Assembly: GCA_013288555.1 (NCBI GenBank)
Contig: JABDBQ010000004.1
Span: forward strand, 1 to 64,000
DNA from: Bacteroidota bacterium
GTDB lineage: Bacteria > Bacteroidota > Bacteroidia > CAILMK01
Direction: 5' to 3'
Length of the DNA stretch: 64,000 nt
The position numbers were made by a program, and so were the translations under genes. The notes under the pieces are model-generated. The model did no database searches and was not told the origin of the DNA. It saw only the letters and a program-made list of their open reading frames with translations. This document shows positions 1 to 8,081 of this stretch, in pieces; position 1 is the first letter of the stretch; each line of letters starts with the position of its first letter.

Positions 1-126
1 GATTATTAGCTTAAAGTGAACGACTTATCTGTCACGTTTGGGTGTACATTTGTGCCAAATGGCAGCACCTTTTGATTTATCTTATTCGTATTATATTGGT
101 TTACAGATTTTAAAGTGAACGTTATA

Positions 127-168
127 TTAGGCATAAGGTGTCAGGCATAAGGCGTAAGCGGCTAACGC
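127..168 (+). repeat. Heptad repeat array, class I (TNAGGNN)
   Basis: Six contiguous 7-bp units: TTAGGCA, TAAGGTG, TCAGGCA, TAAGGCG, TAAGCGG, CTAACGC. The last two units form a shared end that recurs at 56157-56170. The array faces a second class I array at 218-252 in the opposite orientation, so the pair forms an imperfect inverted repeat around a spacer of about 50 bp. Confidence 0.8.
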
Positions 169-217
169 ATGATTTTCTCGCGCTCTTCGTCCGCCGAAGC
201 CTTTGGCGAAGGAGGAG

Positions 218-252
218 CCACTTACGCCTTACCCCTTATGCCTTACGCCTGG
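218..252 (-). repeat. Heptad repeat array, class I (TNAGGNN), inverted partner
   Basis: Read on the minus strand: CCAGGCG, TAAGGCA, TAAGGGG, TAAGGCG, TAAGTGG. Positions 234-250 are an exact 17-bp match, in reverse complement, to the array inside the icmF coding sequence (46041-46057). Confidence 0.8.
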
Positions 253-576
253 GTTTTATATACATATATAGCGAGACCGCCAAGTGGGTGGGTGCTTTGG
301 AAAATTATTTTTTAACTTGAATTATTTCAATATGTTACAAGCGCAAATATTTTTCAAAATGTTTTTCTTTTTTCGAATGTTCACAAATTGGCTCCAGAGG
401 AGCCCACCGTTTGTAGAAATACAATCACAAACGATTTTTAGCTCCGGAGGAACGACCTGTTGAATACCAAATTACATACACATAATAACAGGCGGTCCGC
501 TGGAACTTGATATAATTGCATAATTTTTTTTTTACAAACAGGTTGCTCCGCTGGAGCAATTAAACTCCTGTCCATT

Positions 577-594
577 GTCGGCGTCCCCGCCGAC
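577..594. repeat. Hairpin with GTCCCC loop, copy 1
   Basis: Perfect 6-bp stem GTCGGC/GCCGAC around the loop GTCCCC. The same loop with different stem sequence occurs at 633-656 and 50976-50999. Confidence 0.65.
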
Positions 595-632
595 CGCTTA
601 TATGATATCCAAATCCTTTGCAAATCCAAATT

Positions 633-656
633 CAGGTTGGCGTCCCCGCCAACCTG
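633..656. repeat. Hairpin with GTCCCC loop, copy 2
   Basis: Perfect 9-bp stem CAGGTTGGC/GCCAACCTG around the loop GTCCCC. It lies just downstream of the stop of the minus-strand AHSA1-VOC gene (675) and could act as an mRNA 3' end structure, but no T-tract follows. Confidence 0.65.
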
Positions 657-674
657 GAACAGAAAATGGGAAAC

Positions 675-1640
675 TTATTTATTTGCGCAGTTTACCATCC
701 AGTTTATGCCGTACTTGTCCGTAATGGCACCATAATATGCACCCCAAAACATGTCCTTCAAAGGCATGGTTATATTTCCTCCGGTAGAAAGTTCATCGAA
801 AATCCTTTTGGTTTCCTCACGGTTATCCAGGTCGAGGCTGATGTGCATATTGTTACCAGGTGTCACGGTGAATCCCATTTCTTTAGGCGCGTCCGTAGCC
901 ATCAATATATGCCCTGCCGTTATTGGTAATTCCACATGAAGGATCATTTTTTTTAAGGGCTCTGCTAAAGGAGGCTGGCCGGGTTGTGGCGGTATATCGC
1001 CAAAGCGCTGGAGCCCCTGTCCTGCGAAATCCGTTTTGAATACAGATCTGTAAAAATTCATAGCTTCTTCGGTATTCCCAGGGAAATTGAGATACGTTGC
1101 TACTCTGGTCATATTATTGGCATTTAACTCCTTGCGAAGGTTTCCCTGTGCTTCCAGGTACTGATCAAGATTGCCCAAAGCCACTGTAAAGCCTTCCTGG
1201 AATCGCATGTTAACAAAACCTTCCAGGTCCTCCAAATTTTCAAATTTGATATTAACATCTACAATAGTATTCCCATCTTTTTCTTTAAAAGAATTCGACC
1301 ATACAGAGCTGGAAAAATCAGTATTAATTTTGCCCGAATCATCGCAAAATGAAGCGAGGCCCGAAAAGTTTCTCTTTGGTTCAATCTTTTGGAAATCAAC
1401 TCTTGCCATGTTCACCTGGTTTTCAGGGGAAATCATAGCATAGAGCCAGTAGCCACCTTCTCTGAAGTCCATGGTTCTGGTTTCTAAATGGTATGGTTTA
1501 GGTGCCCACCATTGGTCAAGGATTTCAGGGTTAGTCCAGGCTTCCCATACCAGGTCAAGCCCTGCTGCAAATTCACGTTTTACAACTACAGCGTTGGTCT
1601 CCTTATTCACGGAGAAATCAAAAAGCAGATTTGGATTCAT
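675..1640 (-). CDS. AHSA1/SRPBCC domain fused to a PhnB-like VOC domain
   Basis: A 321-residue fusion. Residues about 15-170 look like an AHSA1-type SRPBCC fold (hydrophobic-ligand barrel, with the WEAWTNPEILDQWWAP signature near the N-terminus). Residues about 175-321 look like a PhnB/'3-demethylubiquinone methyltransferase'-type VOC domain (YLNFPGNTEEAMNFY start, WGAYYGAITDKYGINWMVN end). The two are normally separate proteins, and the Met that would start a free PhnB protein is still present (MTRVATYLNFPG). The gene follows an ArsR regulator by 51 bp on the same strand, a common arrangement for AHSA1 genes. The substrate is unknown; a small-molecule binding or stress role is inferred. Confidence 0.85.
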   Translation of the reverse strand: MNPNLLFDFSVNKETNAVVVKREFAAGLDLVWEAWTNPEILDQWWAPKPYHLETRTMDFREGGYWLYAMISPENQVNMARVDFQKIEPKRNFSGLASFCDDSGKINTDFSSSVWSNSFKEKDGNTIVDVNIKFENLEDLEGFVNMRFQEGFTVALGNLDQYLEAQGNLRKELNANNMTRVATYLNFPGNTEEAMNFYRSVFKTDFAGQGLQRFGDIPPQPGQPPLAEPLKKMILHVELPITAGHILMATDAPKEMGFTVTPGNNMHISLDLDNREETKRIFDELSTGGNITMPLKDMFWGAYYGAITDKYGINWMVNCANK

Positions 1641-1691
1641 CTCGTTTTATTTAAATGGTTAATAATCTTTCGTTTGTTTATTTAAATTGAA

Positions 1692-2042
1692 CTATTTAAG
1701 TTTGTTTTTAGAGCCAGCTTGTTTGGCTTTCTGCATCTGCGCCAGGATAGCATCCAGTTTTTCGAATCGTGACTCCCATATTTTTCGGAATTGCTCCAGC
1801 CATTTGTCGATTTCTTTCATTTTATTGATTTCGAGTTGATAGTAGATCTCTCTTCCTTTTTGTTTTTGTGCAACCAATTCACACTCAGTTAAGACCTGCA
1901 GATGATTTGATACCGCCTGTCTCGTGGTCTTAAAATGTTCGGCTATCGCGTTGGGTGTCATGGCCTGAACCGCGATCAGGGTAATGATGGCCCTCCGTGT
2001 CGGATCTGCAATAGCCTGGTAGATATCTCGTCTTGTTTTCAT
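1692..2042 (-). CDS. ArsR-family winged-helix transcriptional regulator
   Basis: A 116-residue ArsR/SmtB-type regulator. The N-terminus (MKTRRDIYQAIADPTRRAII) and the recognition region (AEHFKTTRQAVSNHLQVL) are typical of the subfamily that precedes SRPBCC genes. I see no metal-binding Cys pair, so it is probably not a classic metal sensor. I chose the ATG at 2042 rather than the in-frame start at 2117: the extra 25 residues are hydrophobic and unlike the family, and the two near-identical palindromes at 2048-2063 and 2087-2102 would otherwise be coding. It probably represses itself and the downstream AHSA1-VOC gene (51-bp gap). Confidence 0.88.
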   Translation of the reverse strand: MKTRRDIYQAIADPTRRAIITLIAVQAMTPNAIAEHFKTTRQAVSNHLQVLTECELVAQKQKGREIYYQLEINKMKEIDKWLEQFRKIWESRFEKLDAILAQMQKAKQAGSKNKLK

Positions 2043-2047
2043 AATGC

Positions 2048-2102
2048 GCAAACATTTGATTGCAAATATACAGAAGAAAAAATTATGCAAACAAGTGTTT
2101 GC
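2048..2102. promoter_or_regulatory. Putative ArsR operator: two 16-bp palindromes
   Basis: GCAAACAAGTGTTTGC (2087-2102) is a perfect 7+2+7 palindrome. GCAAACATTTGATTGC (2048-2063) has the same architecture with one mismatch. Centres are 39 bp apart, and the nearer copy ends 5 bp from the regulator's ATG. The spacing and position fit an autoregulatory operator. Binding is inferred. Confidence 0.6.
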
Positions 2103-2266
2103 AAGAAAAAAAAACAAGATTGCAATTTATTATTCCCTTCCGACGTATGTCTCTTGAAATACAAGTTGCAAATGAATTGCAGTTGCATTATTGTCACTCA
2201 AGTTTGTAAATGAGGCTTTTTTCAACATTAGCACATTATCTCATTAGTTCATCAGCACATTTTTCT

Positions 2267-2274
2267 TACTTTTG
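2267..2274 (+). promoter_or_regulatory. -7 element TACTTTTG upstream of the bacilliredoxin gene
   Basis: Matches the Bacteroidota -7 consensus TAnnTTTG, 61 bp before the ATG at 2336. No clear -33 TTTG is seen. Confidence 0.35.
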
Positions 2275-2335
2275 CCAAACTAAAATCAAACGATTGGTGT
2301 TTGAACTTGTAAATTAACAATAAAACATATATATT

Positions 2336-2770
2336 ATGCCTTATCCTGAAGAACTTGTAACCCCTATGCGTGAAGACCTTACCATTGCTGGTTTTGAGGA
2401 ACTTACCACAGCTGAAGAAGTGAATAAAGCTTTTGAAAATAAAGAAGGAACTGCCCTTGTGGTCGTTAATTCCGTTTGCGGATGTGCTGCCGCTATGGCC
2501 CGCCCGGGTGTAAAAATGAGCCTTATGGGTGATAAAAGACCAGACAGGCTGTTGACAGTTTTTGCCGGACAGGACCTTGAAGCTACGGACGAAGCCCGCA
2601 AGCACATGTTTCCTTATCCGCCATCATCTCCCTCTATTGCACTTTACAAAGATGGTAAATTGGTTCATTTTATTGAAAGACATCATATTGAAGGTCGCCC
2701 TGCTCAAATGATCGCTCAAAACCTGGCCGCAGCTTATGATGCGTATTGCGCACAGACGGTGAACGGGTAA
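2336..2770 (+). CDS. BrxA/BrxB family bacilliredoxin
   Basis: A 144-residue cytosolic protein of the YphP/YqiW (BrxA/BrxB) family. The family removes bacillithiol from mixed disulfides on proteins through a CGC active site. Here the motif is seen as NSVCGCAAAMARPG (Cys near residues 48 and 50), with the family's PYPPSSPSIALYKDG segment and ERHHIEGR close to the C-terminus. Length is normal. The gene stands alone between a -7 promoter element and a strong hairpin terminator (2813-2843). Redox function is inferred from the family; a bacillithiol biosynthesis locus is not in the window. Confidence 0.92.
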   Translation: MPYPEELVTPMREDLTIAGFEELTTAEEVNKAFENKEGTALVVVNSVCGCAAAMARPGVKMSLMGDKRPDRLLTVFAGQDLEATDEARKHMFPYPPSSPSIALYKDGKLVHFIERHHIEGRPAQMIAQNLAAAYDAYCAQTVNG

Positions 2771-2805
2771 AATGATCAATGATCAATAAACAATGATCAA
2801 TTATT
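2771..2805 (+). repeat. Heptad repeat array, class III (AATGATC)
   Basis: Five 7-bp units directly after the bacilliredoxin stop codon: AATGATC, AATGATC, AATAAAC, AATGATC, AATTATT. The inverted partner lies at 2888-2929, so the pair encloses the terminator. Confidence 0.75.
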
Positions 2806-2812
2806 ATATTGA

Positions 2813-2843
2813 GCCGAAAGTTTGAAAAAGCTTTCGGCTTTTT
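2813..2843 (+). terminator. Rho-independent terminator of the bacilliredoxin gene
   Basis: Perfect stem GCCGAAAG (2813-2820) / CTTTCGGC (2831-2838), 10-nt loop, followed by TTTTT. Confidence 0.85.
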
Positions 2844-2887
2844 ATTTGCCTTATATAGTTTAATGCCTTGGAATTGTTGTAATTGGC

Positions 2888-2929
2888 CGTTATTGATCAT
2901 TGATCATTGATGACTGATCATTGATTACG
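2888..2929 (-). repeat. Heptad repeat array, class III, inverted partner
   Basis: On the plus strand the units read CGTTATT, GATCATT, GATCATT, GATGACT, GATCATT, GATTACG, the reverse complement of the 2771-2805 array. The last unit contains the rimK stop codon (2925-2927), so the array reaches into the coding end of that gene. Confidence 0.75.
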
Positions 2930-3827
2930 CCCCGACTTTATCCTTTGATTTTTTGAAGGCGTTTTCTTCGATATATCTTATAATCTGAACCGCAACATTT
3001 TTGCCTGTGGTTTTTTCAATACCTTCCAGGCCGGGGGAGGAGTTTACTTCCATCACCAGCGGGCCTCGGCTTGATTGAAGCAGATCAACCCCTGCAATAG
3101 ACAAACCCAATGTTTTGGCCGCGTTAATTGCCGTTTCACGCTCCAGTTTCGTAAGCCTTACTTTCTGAGCTATACCACCCTGATGGAGGTTTGACCGGAA
3201 TTCGCCGTGGACACCCTGCCGTACCATAGCGGCTGCAACTTTGCCATTGATAACAAATACCCTGATATCGCGTCCATTAGATTCTTTAATATATTCCTGG
3301 ATGATAATGTTGGCTTTGAGTCCGAAAAAGGCGTCAAGTGCAGATTTTGCAGCATTTAAAGATTCAGCAAGCACAACGCCCTTTCCTTGTGTGCCTTCCA
3401 ATAATTTAATAACAATAGGAGGCCCGCCTACCTGTTTCATAATGGATTTAATCTGTTCAGGATGCGCAGAAAAAGCAGTTTTCGGAAGTCCGAGTCCATG
3501 CCTTGATAATATCTGCATGCTTCTGAGTTTATCGCGCGAACGTACAATGGCCTGGGATTTGACACTGGTAAAAACCTTCATCATTTCAAACTGCCTGACT
3601 ACGGCACATCCGTAATAGGTTTTTGAGGCACCGATTCGTGGAATAATGGCATCAGGCAAAGCAATATTTTTTCCGTTTACAATCAGCACCGGATTCCCGC
3701 CTTCAATGAGAATATTACAATCCATATAGTCAAGTACGGTAGTTTCATGTCCATGCTTACGTGCTTCATCCATCAATCGTTTGGTGGAATAAAGGTTTTC
3801 ATTTCTACTTAATATACAGATTTTCAT
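2925..3827 (-). CDS. rimK: RimK-type ATP-grasp glutamate ligase
   Basis: 300 residues, the same length as E. coli RimK, which adds glutamate to the C-terminus of ribosomal protein S6. ATP-grasp signatures are visible: [20 protein letters not shown] (central loop), [19 protein letters not shown], and the metal-binding [17 protein letters not shown] near residue 265-280. Its ATG directly abuts the stop of the RimB-like protease gene (3828), so the two are almost certainly co-translated. The natural target here is not known; S6 is the best-supported guess. Confidence 0.92.
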   Translation of the reverse strand: MKICILSRNENLYSTKRLMDEARKHGHETTVLDYMDCNILIEGGNPVLIVNGKNIALPDAIIPRIGASKTYYGCAVVRQFEMMKVFTSVKSQAIVRSRDKLRSMQILSRHGLGLPKTAFSAHPEQIKSIMKQVGGPPIVIKLLEGTQGKGVVLAESLNAAKSALDAFFGLKANIIIQEYIKESNGRDIRVFVINGKVAAAMVRQGVHGEFRSNLHQGGIAQKVRLTKLERETAINAAKTLGLSIAGVDLLQSSRGPLVMEVNSSPGLEGIEKTTGKNVAVQIIRYIEENAFKKSKDKVGA

Positions 3828-4283
3828 TTATTTATATTCGATAGTTTTTCTTTTGGGGGCATAATGAACTTTGGAAACGTCAACAATAAATTTTTTCCGG
3901 AGTGCTTTTCGCCCCAAAAGTACCGGATAATCCATCAACGAACGATCAGCGAGTGATATTTCTATTTCATAGATAAGATCAAAAAAATCTATTCTTGTCC
4001 GTATTACAATTCTTTCTTCTACCTGGCCAAATGAATTTTTTACTTGTTTTATCTTGTGAACCGGCCATTCTATTAGTTTATTTTCAAAAAGCGGATGTTC
4101 TGAGTCAAGTAAAAGGAAGGATACATGTTCTGTTCCGTTTTTGACAAATAGGCTCACTTCTTTACAATGTAAAGAAGATGTATAAGCTCCTGTATCAATT
4201 TTAGCTTCTATGCTCATCAATCCCAGTTCGGGGAAACTCACCAGTTCCCGTCGTCCGATAATATGCCGGGTAGGTTTCTTCAT
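3828..4283 (-). CDS. RimB-like retropepsin-type protease (RimK-associated)
   Basis: 151 residues of the 'ATP-dependent zinc protease'/RimB family (Pfam Zn_protease, retropepsin fold). The catalytic-type motif is seen as IEAKIDTGAYTSSLH near residues 27-41, followed by the DYPVLLGRKAL segment typical of the family. In Pseudomonas, RimB works with RimK to process S6 modification. Here it lies directly upstream of rimK with no gap. I chose the ATG at 4283 over a GTG two codons upstream. Confidence 0.87.
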   Translation of the reverse strand: MKKPTRHIIGRRELVSFPELGLMSIEAKIDTGAYTSSLHCKEVSLFVKNGTEHVSFLLLDSEHPLFENKLIEWPVHKIKQVKNSFGQVEERIVIRTRIDFFDLIYEIEISLADRSLMDYPVLLGRKALRKKFIVDVSKVHYAPKRKTIEYK

Positions 4284-4369
4284 GGGCACAAATCTTTAGG
4301 TTTTTTTTCAAATGACGATGTTTTTACCAAATATTTTACGGTTTGGTAATATTGTCTTTGGGAAATAAA

Positions 4370-4410
4370 TAATAAAAAAGAAAAAGCCGGCATATTTAGA
4401 TACCGGCTTT
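4370..4410 (-). terminator. Rho-independent terminator of the 4432-5028 gene
   Basis: On the minus strand a stem AAAGCCGG/CCGGCTTT with a 12-nt loop (4383-4410) is followed by a T-rich tract (A-rich on the plus strand, 4370-4384). Confidence 0.75.
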
Positions 4411-4431
4411 TGAAAAAATTATTACTCAATA

Positions 4432-5028
4432 TTACATCATTCGCAAGAGACCAAAGAGAAGGAATAAAATTCCAACAACAAGAAAAATTGTGGCAAGGAC
4501 ATAAAATAAGGTACTTATAGGATCGGCAAAAAATAACAGCCATGCTATAAGATATAAAACCAAAGCAATCACAATGCACATTATGCCTGTACGGATCAGA
4601 TCACGCATGGGTTGTGCTGAATGATTGTCAGACATTTGATTATTGTTTTTACTCATGGACTTAACGGATGCCATTTGGTTATCAACCGTTTTTACGATCG
4701 TGTTTTTTACCAAGGTTGATTTTTGGATGATGAAATGCGATTGAGAATTCGCCCACATGCTGAACTTATGTTTTTTTGCTGCTTGAACCAATTCAACCTT
4801 ATCAGCTTTTTGTAAAACTGATGGGGACTGCTCTTTCGGGAAAACCACAGCCGTTTGGGGAACAGTTACTTCAGATGGTTTCGTCAATAATACCTGCTGA
4901 TTCTGTAATTTTTCGGAACTACGGAGGCTGGTAAGGGTTCGGGAACAGGATGTGAAAACAACAGCAGTAATCAAAGTCATACCTAAAACGATATTTCGTT
5001 CGATTGATTGTAAGTTTCTAATTATCAT
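4432..5028 (-). CDS. Lipoprotein with two C-terminal membrane segments, unknown function
   Basis: 198 residues with the start set at the ATG at 5028, which gives a clean lipoprotein signal (LITAVVFTSC, lipid-attached Cys near residue 28). The upstream in-frame extension would bury it. A polar linker rich in Val, Lys, Ser and Gln follows, then two hydrophobic helices at about 145-165 and 172-195 (GIMCIVIALVLYLIAWLLF and STLFYVLATIFLVVGILFLLF). It was not recognised as a named family; this lipoprotein-plus-two-helix layout is common in Bacteroidota. Monocistronic, with its own terminator. Confidence 0.75.
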   Translation of the reverse strand: MIIRNLQSIERNIVLGMTLITAVVFTSCSRTLTSLRSSEKLQNQQVLLTKPSEVTVPQTAVVFPKEQSPSVLQKADKVELVQAAKKHKFSMWANSQSHFIIQKSTLVKNTIVKTVDNQMASVKSMSKNNNQMSDNHSAQPMRDLIRTGIMCIVIALVLYLIAWLLFFADPISTLFYVLATIFLVVGILFLLFGLLRMM

Positions 5029-5191
5029 AATATTAATTTTTTGTTTATATATAAACATCTTGAAAGTACAATTGTTCAGTGAAATTAAAAAATATAAGAT
5101 TGTGATATGATTGCGGGCACATAAAAATAATAGCAGGAAAGCATACATAGCTTAAATTTGAAACCTGATTCGCTAAAAATAAATTATCATT

Positions 5192-6136
5192 ATGCCCGAA
5201 AAAACAAGTAAATCCGGATTTCTCATTCAATTCACGTTTTTTTTAATCATTGCTATAGCATGCTTTTTACTATATCATTTTTTGTCAAAGCATAAGGATA
5301 ATAAACTCGTTTCTGTAAGTGAAAGAGCAGCCCTGGATAGCCTGTCCATTACGAGATGGGATGTGATACCCCAAAGCAATATGAATGCTATGTACTCAGT
5401 TTTCCAGGACAGCGGCATTTGGAAAGTGAGATTGCAGGATCATGCTATCGTAGATGCCGATCTGGCAATTGTGATCCGTGCACTGCGGCATTTTACAAAA
5501 ATGGATACTGCAAAGCTGGTTATTTTGGATAAAAGCAAATGGAAATCGGAAGGTCTTGATGATAACGGAACCAGGGTGATTGTATATGAAGGCGACAATA
5601 TAGCTGGCAGGTTTATCATTGGAAGGCTGGAATTTGTTGATCAATTCAAAGCCAGTTATTATTTCAGACGAATAAACAGCGATTCAGTATATCTTCTTAA
5701 GGAAACTTATCTGGATGGTTCCATGCTTGCTCCTGATCATAACTTCAGGAAAAGAATACTGAACCCCATTAACCCATATTATTACAAGACGGTTAAAGTA
5801 ATATCACCAGATACGAATGTCTATTACCTGCTCGAAAATGTAAATGGAACATGGTCTATAAACGGCAGGCCTATAAACCAGATAAAAGCAAATGCTTATG
5901 TCAAAATGTTATCGCTGATACGTGTGCCTGAATTTGCAAAAGAAAGGGTTAGCAATCCTCCTGAAGCCTCAGCTACTATAGACACAAAGTTTGGTCAGGT
6001 GATGCTTGCCGCATCCAAAGAATCAAACGGAAACTGGGTTTTAGGTTCATCAGTAAATATAGGTAACAGACTCGAATTGAACAGAGCCCAGGTTTATGCT
6101 GTTTTCCCGCCAATGCATTATTTTACAGGGGAATAA
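5192..6136 (+). CDS. Membrane-anchored protein resembling DUF4340
   Basis: 314 residues. One N-terminal membrane helix (about 9-28) is followed by a periplasmic part with features recalling DUF4340: short repeated beta-rich blocks of the type 'WKV..AD..IV..L..L', 'FIIGR..FVDQFKASYYFRRINSDSVYLLKE', and 'TWSINGRPINQIKANAYVKML'. DUF4340 proteins are often near gliding ABC-transporter genes, but none is present here. The assignment is pattern-based and moderate. Divergent from the lipoprotein gene at 4432-5028. Confidence 0.65.
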   Translation: MPEKTSKSGFLIQFTFFLIIAIACFLLYHFLSKHKDNKLVSVSERAALDSLSITRWDVIPQSNMNAMYSVFQDSGIWKVRLQDHAIVDADLAIVIRALRHFTKMDTAKLVILDKSKWKSEGLDDNGTRVIVYEGDNIAGRFIIGRLEFVDQFKASYYFRRINSDSVYLLKETYLDGSMLAPDHNFRKRILNPINPYYYKTVKVISPDTNVYYLLENVNGTWSINGRPINQIKANAYVKMLSLIRVPEFAKERVSNPPEASATIDTKFGQVMLAASKESNGNWVLGSSVNIGNRLELNRAQVYAVFPPMHYFTGE

Positions 6137-6224
6137 ATTACTTGTTCTTATCAGAATGACCATGGAATTTTAGAGTTTAATTCTGCTCAAATGATCATAT
6201 ATGTTACGAGTGGAGGCATTTATA

Positions 6225-6232
6225 TATCTTTG
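6225..6232 (+). promoter_or_regulatory. -7 element TATCTTTG upstream of the SirB-cytochrome gene
   Basis: TAnnTTTG match that ends 15 bp before the ATG at 6248. The -33 region is weak. Confidence 0.4.
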
Positions 6233-6247
6233 ACAAAAAATTAACCC

Positions 6248-6922
6248 ATGGGAACCTTATATTCTGCACTGTTACACACGCATGAGCTCCTTATCACCTT
6301 ATATGTGATCGTTTTTACTATCAAGCTTATCCTATTATTAATGAACAATACGGCAGGACTTGCCAGGTTCAGACAACGAACAAGGGTCATTGGTGAAATG
6401 ATATTGCCTTTTTTATTCCTTGCAACGGGAATAATGCTGGCCATATTATCAAAAACCGGACTTAGCGATGCCTGGTTTTTAATTAAAATGTGCCTTATTG
6501 CTCTTAGCATCGGCACGGGAATTTATGCCTTCAACAAAAACAGCAAAATCATGGGAATTTTTACTTTCCTGATTTTTCTATATGTCATCATGCTGAGTTA
6601 TATCAAAGATCCTGCCTTGCATAAACCCGTAAAACCAGATTTGAGCGGTATTGTTACAGATCCGGCAGCACCTGGTTATGATGAAGTGAAATACGGGCTC
6701 TTTTTATATGTAAATACTGGTTGCAACACCTGCCACGGACCTGATGGAAAGCTTGGTAATCATGGAGCGGCAAATTTAAGCATCAGTGTTTTGGATGATG
6801 CGGGTTTATCGACAATCATTCAGAATGGAAGGGGCAGCGTAATGAAAGGATACAGTGAAAAACTTAATTCGGTTGAAATTCATGCTTTGGCGCAATATGT
6901 AAAATCTTTGCGTAAATACTGA
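6248..6922 (+). CDS. SirB-like membrane domain fused to a c-type cytochrome domain
   Basis: 224 residues. Residues 1-120 form four hydrophobic helices resembling the SirB family (HTHELLITLYVIVF, FLFLATGIMLAI, WFLIKMCLIALSIGTGIYAF, IFTFLIFLYVIML). Residues about 140-224 are a single-heme cytochrome c: heme motif CNTCH (near residue 159), candidate axial Met in SVMKGYSEKL, and the C-terminal helix IHALAQYVKSL. This suggests a membrane-tethered periplasmic electron carrier. The redox partner is not in the window. Confidence 0.82.
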   Translation: MGTLYSALLHTHELLITLYVIVFTIKLILLLMNNTAGLARFRQRTRVIGEMILPFLFLATGIMLAILSKTGLSDAWFLIKMCLIALSIGTGIYAFNKNSKIMGIFTFLIFLYVIMLSYIKDPALHKPVKPDLSGIVTDPAAPGYDEVKYGLFLYVNTGCNTCHGPDGKLGNHGAANLSISVLDDAGLSTIIQNGRGSVMKGYSEKLNSVEIHALAQYVKSLRKY

Positions 6923-7011
6923 GAAATATAAACCGAAAAAATTATTGTTTTCAGGCATCCAAATGTTATAATTATCGTCTTGTGGATGTATTCATAGCAT
7001 TCAAGAATTTT

Positions 7012-8079
7012 ATGATTAATTTAAAAGTATTATTGTACTCCTGTATCATTGGTTTTTCATTTCTGATGATACCGGAATATTCTTCTGCACAGAATGGGCA
7101 GGTTTACGCAGCCGTATCGAAAGGGGGCAAATGGGGCTATATCGACACCACAGGAACAGTTCAGATACCATTTAACCTTGATAATGCAGGTAGTTTCAGT
7201 GAAGGGCTTGCAAATGTTAAATATGGCAAATATTGGGGCTATATTGATAAAAAAGGGACATTCAGATTTAAACCCAGGTTTATTGCTGCTGATCCATTTC
7301 ATGATGGGCGCGCACTCATTTCTTATTTTGATCATAAGGATTCGGTAAATTACCGTGGATATATAAACAAACTGGGATACCTGGTAATGGTATTGCAGAA
7401 CTTTGAGAAAGGGTTCGATTTTAATGATGGATATGGTAGAATTCTTTCGAGAACAGGTGGCGGCCTGCAATATGGATTTAAAGACAGCCTCGATAGCTTT
7501 GCAATAAAACCTTCATATGATAATGCACAGGATTTTTATGAAGGAAAAGCTGCTGTAAAAACAGGAAGCCACTGGGGTTTTGTTGATATGAAAAACAAGA
7601 CCATAGCAAGTTCGCAATATGATGATGCATACCGTTTTGAGAATGGAGTTGCATATGTGGCACAGGGCGACAAATATAGTTTTATCAATGCCAAAGGTGA
7701 AGTAGTGATCCAGGTTCCTTATGAAGACGTAGACGTGTTGGCGCAGGATGAAATGATCAGTTTCAGGGATAAGGGAAAAATTGGTTTCATGGATACCAGG
7801 GGCAAGGTTGTGATAAAACCTCAATTTTCAGGAAATACCCTTACGCGATTCAAAGATGGACTTGCCCCGATTCAGGGAGAAAATGGAAAATATGGGTACA
7901 TTAATAAAAAAGGAATCTTTGTTATTCAACCTCAGTTTGATGATGCCCAGTTTTTTTATAACAACTTCGCAGCTGTGAAAATTAATGGCCAATACGGGTT
8001 TATCAACAGGAAAGGAAAGATGGTTGTAAAACCTGAATATGACCAGGTCTTCGAATTTGAGCCGACTGATGTTTATTAA
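7012..8079 (+). CDS. Secreted WG-repeat protein
   Basis: 355 residues. The ATG at 7012 gives a signal peptide (INLKVLLYSCIIGFSFLMI, cleavage near YSSAQ); a GTG 10 codons upstream would spoil it. The rest consists of about eight WG repeats, e.g. GGKWGYIDTTGTVQIPF, KYWGYIDKKGTFRFKP, GKYGYINKKGIFVIQPQFDD and GQYGFINRKGKMVVKPEYDQ. WG repeats form beta-propeller-like binding scaffolds; the ligand is unknown. Its stop is 2 bp from that of convergent trmH. Confidence 0.9.
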   Translation: MINLKVLLYSCIIGFSFLMIPEYSSAQNGQVYAAVSKGGKWGYIDTTGTVQIPFNLDNAGSFSEGLANVKYGKYWGYIDKKGTFRFKPRFIAADPFHDGRALISYFDHKDSVNYRGYINKLGYLVMVLQNFEKGFDFNDGYGRILSRTGGGLQYGFKDSLDSFAIKPSYDNAQDFYEGKAAVKTGSHWGFVDMKNKTIASSQYDDAYRFENGVAYVAQGDKYSFINAKGEVVIQVPYEDVDVLAQDEMISFRDKGKIGFMDTRGKVVIKPQFSGNTLTRFKDGLAPIQGENGKYGYINKKGIFVIQPQFDDAQFFYNNFAAVKINGQYGFINRKGKMVVKPEYDQVFEFEPTDVY

Positions 8080-8081
8080 TC

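Larger units (their letters stand above)
1..674. other. Repeat-rich spacer without a convincing gene
   Basis: No convincing gene is seen here; the short ORFs fall inside repeats. The stretch holds a 12-bp direct repeat TTAAAGTGAACG (11-22 and 110-121), two facing heptad arrays (127-168 and 218-252), small GC hairpins such as GGCTCCAGAGGAGCC (390-404) and TTGCTCCGCTGGAGCAA (about 543-559), and two hairpins with a GTCCCC loop (577-594, 633-656). It looks like a landing zone for short repeats. Confidence 0.7.

Noticed and set aside
138..320. 60-residue plus-strand ORF in the first repeat zone
   Set aside because: It runs through both heptad arrays and has no family resemblance; composition is that of repeats.
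438..629. 63-residue minus-strand ORF
   Set aside because: Lies across small palindromes of the spacer and is not recognisable.
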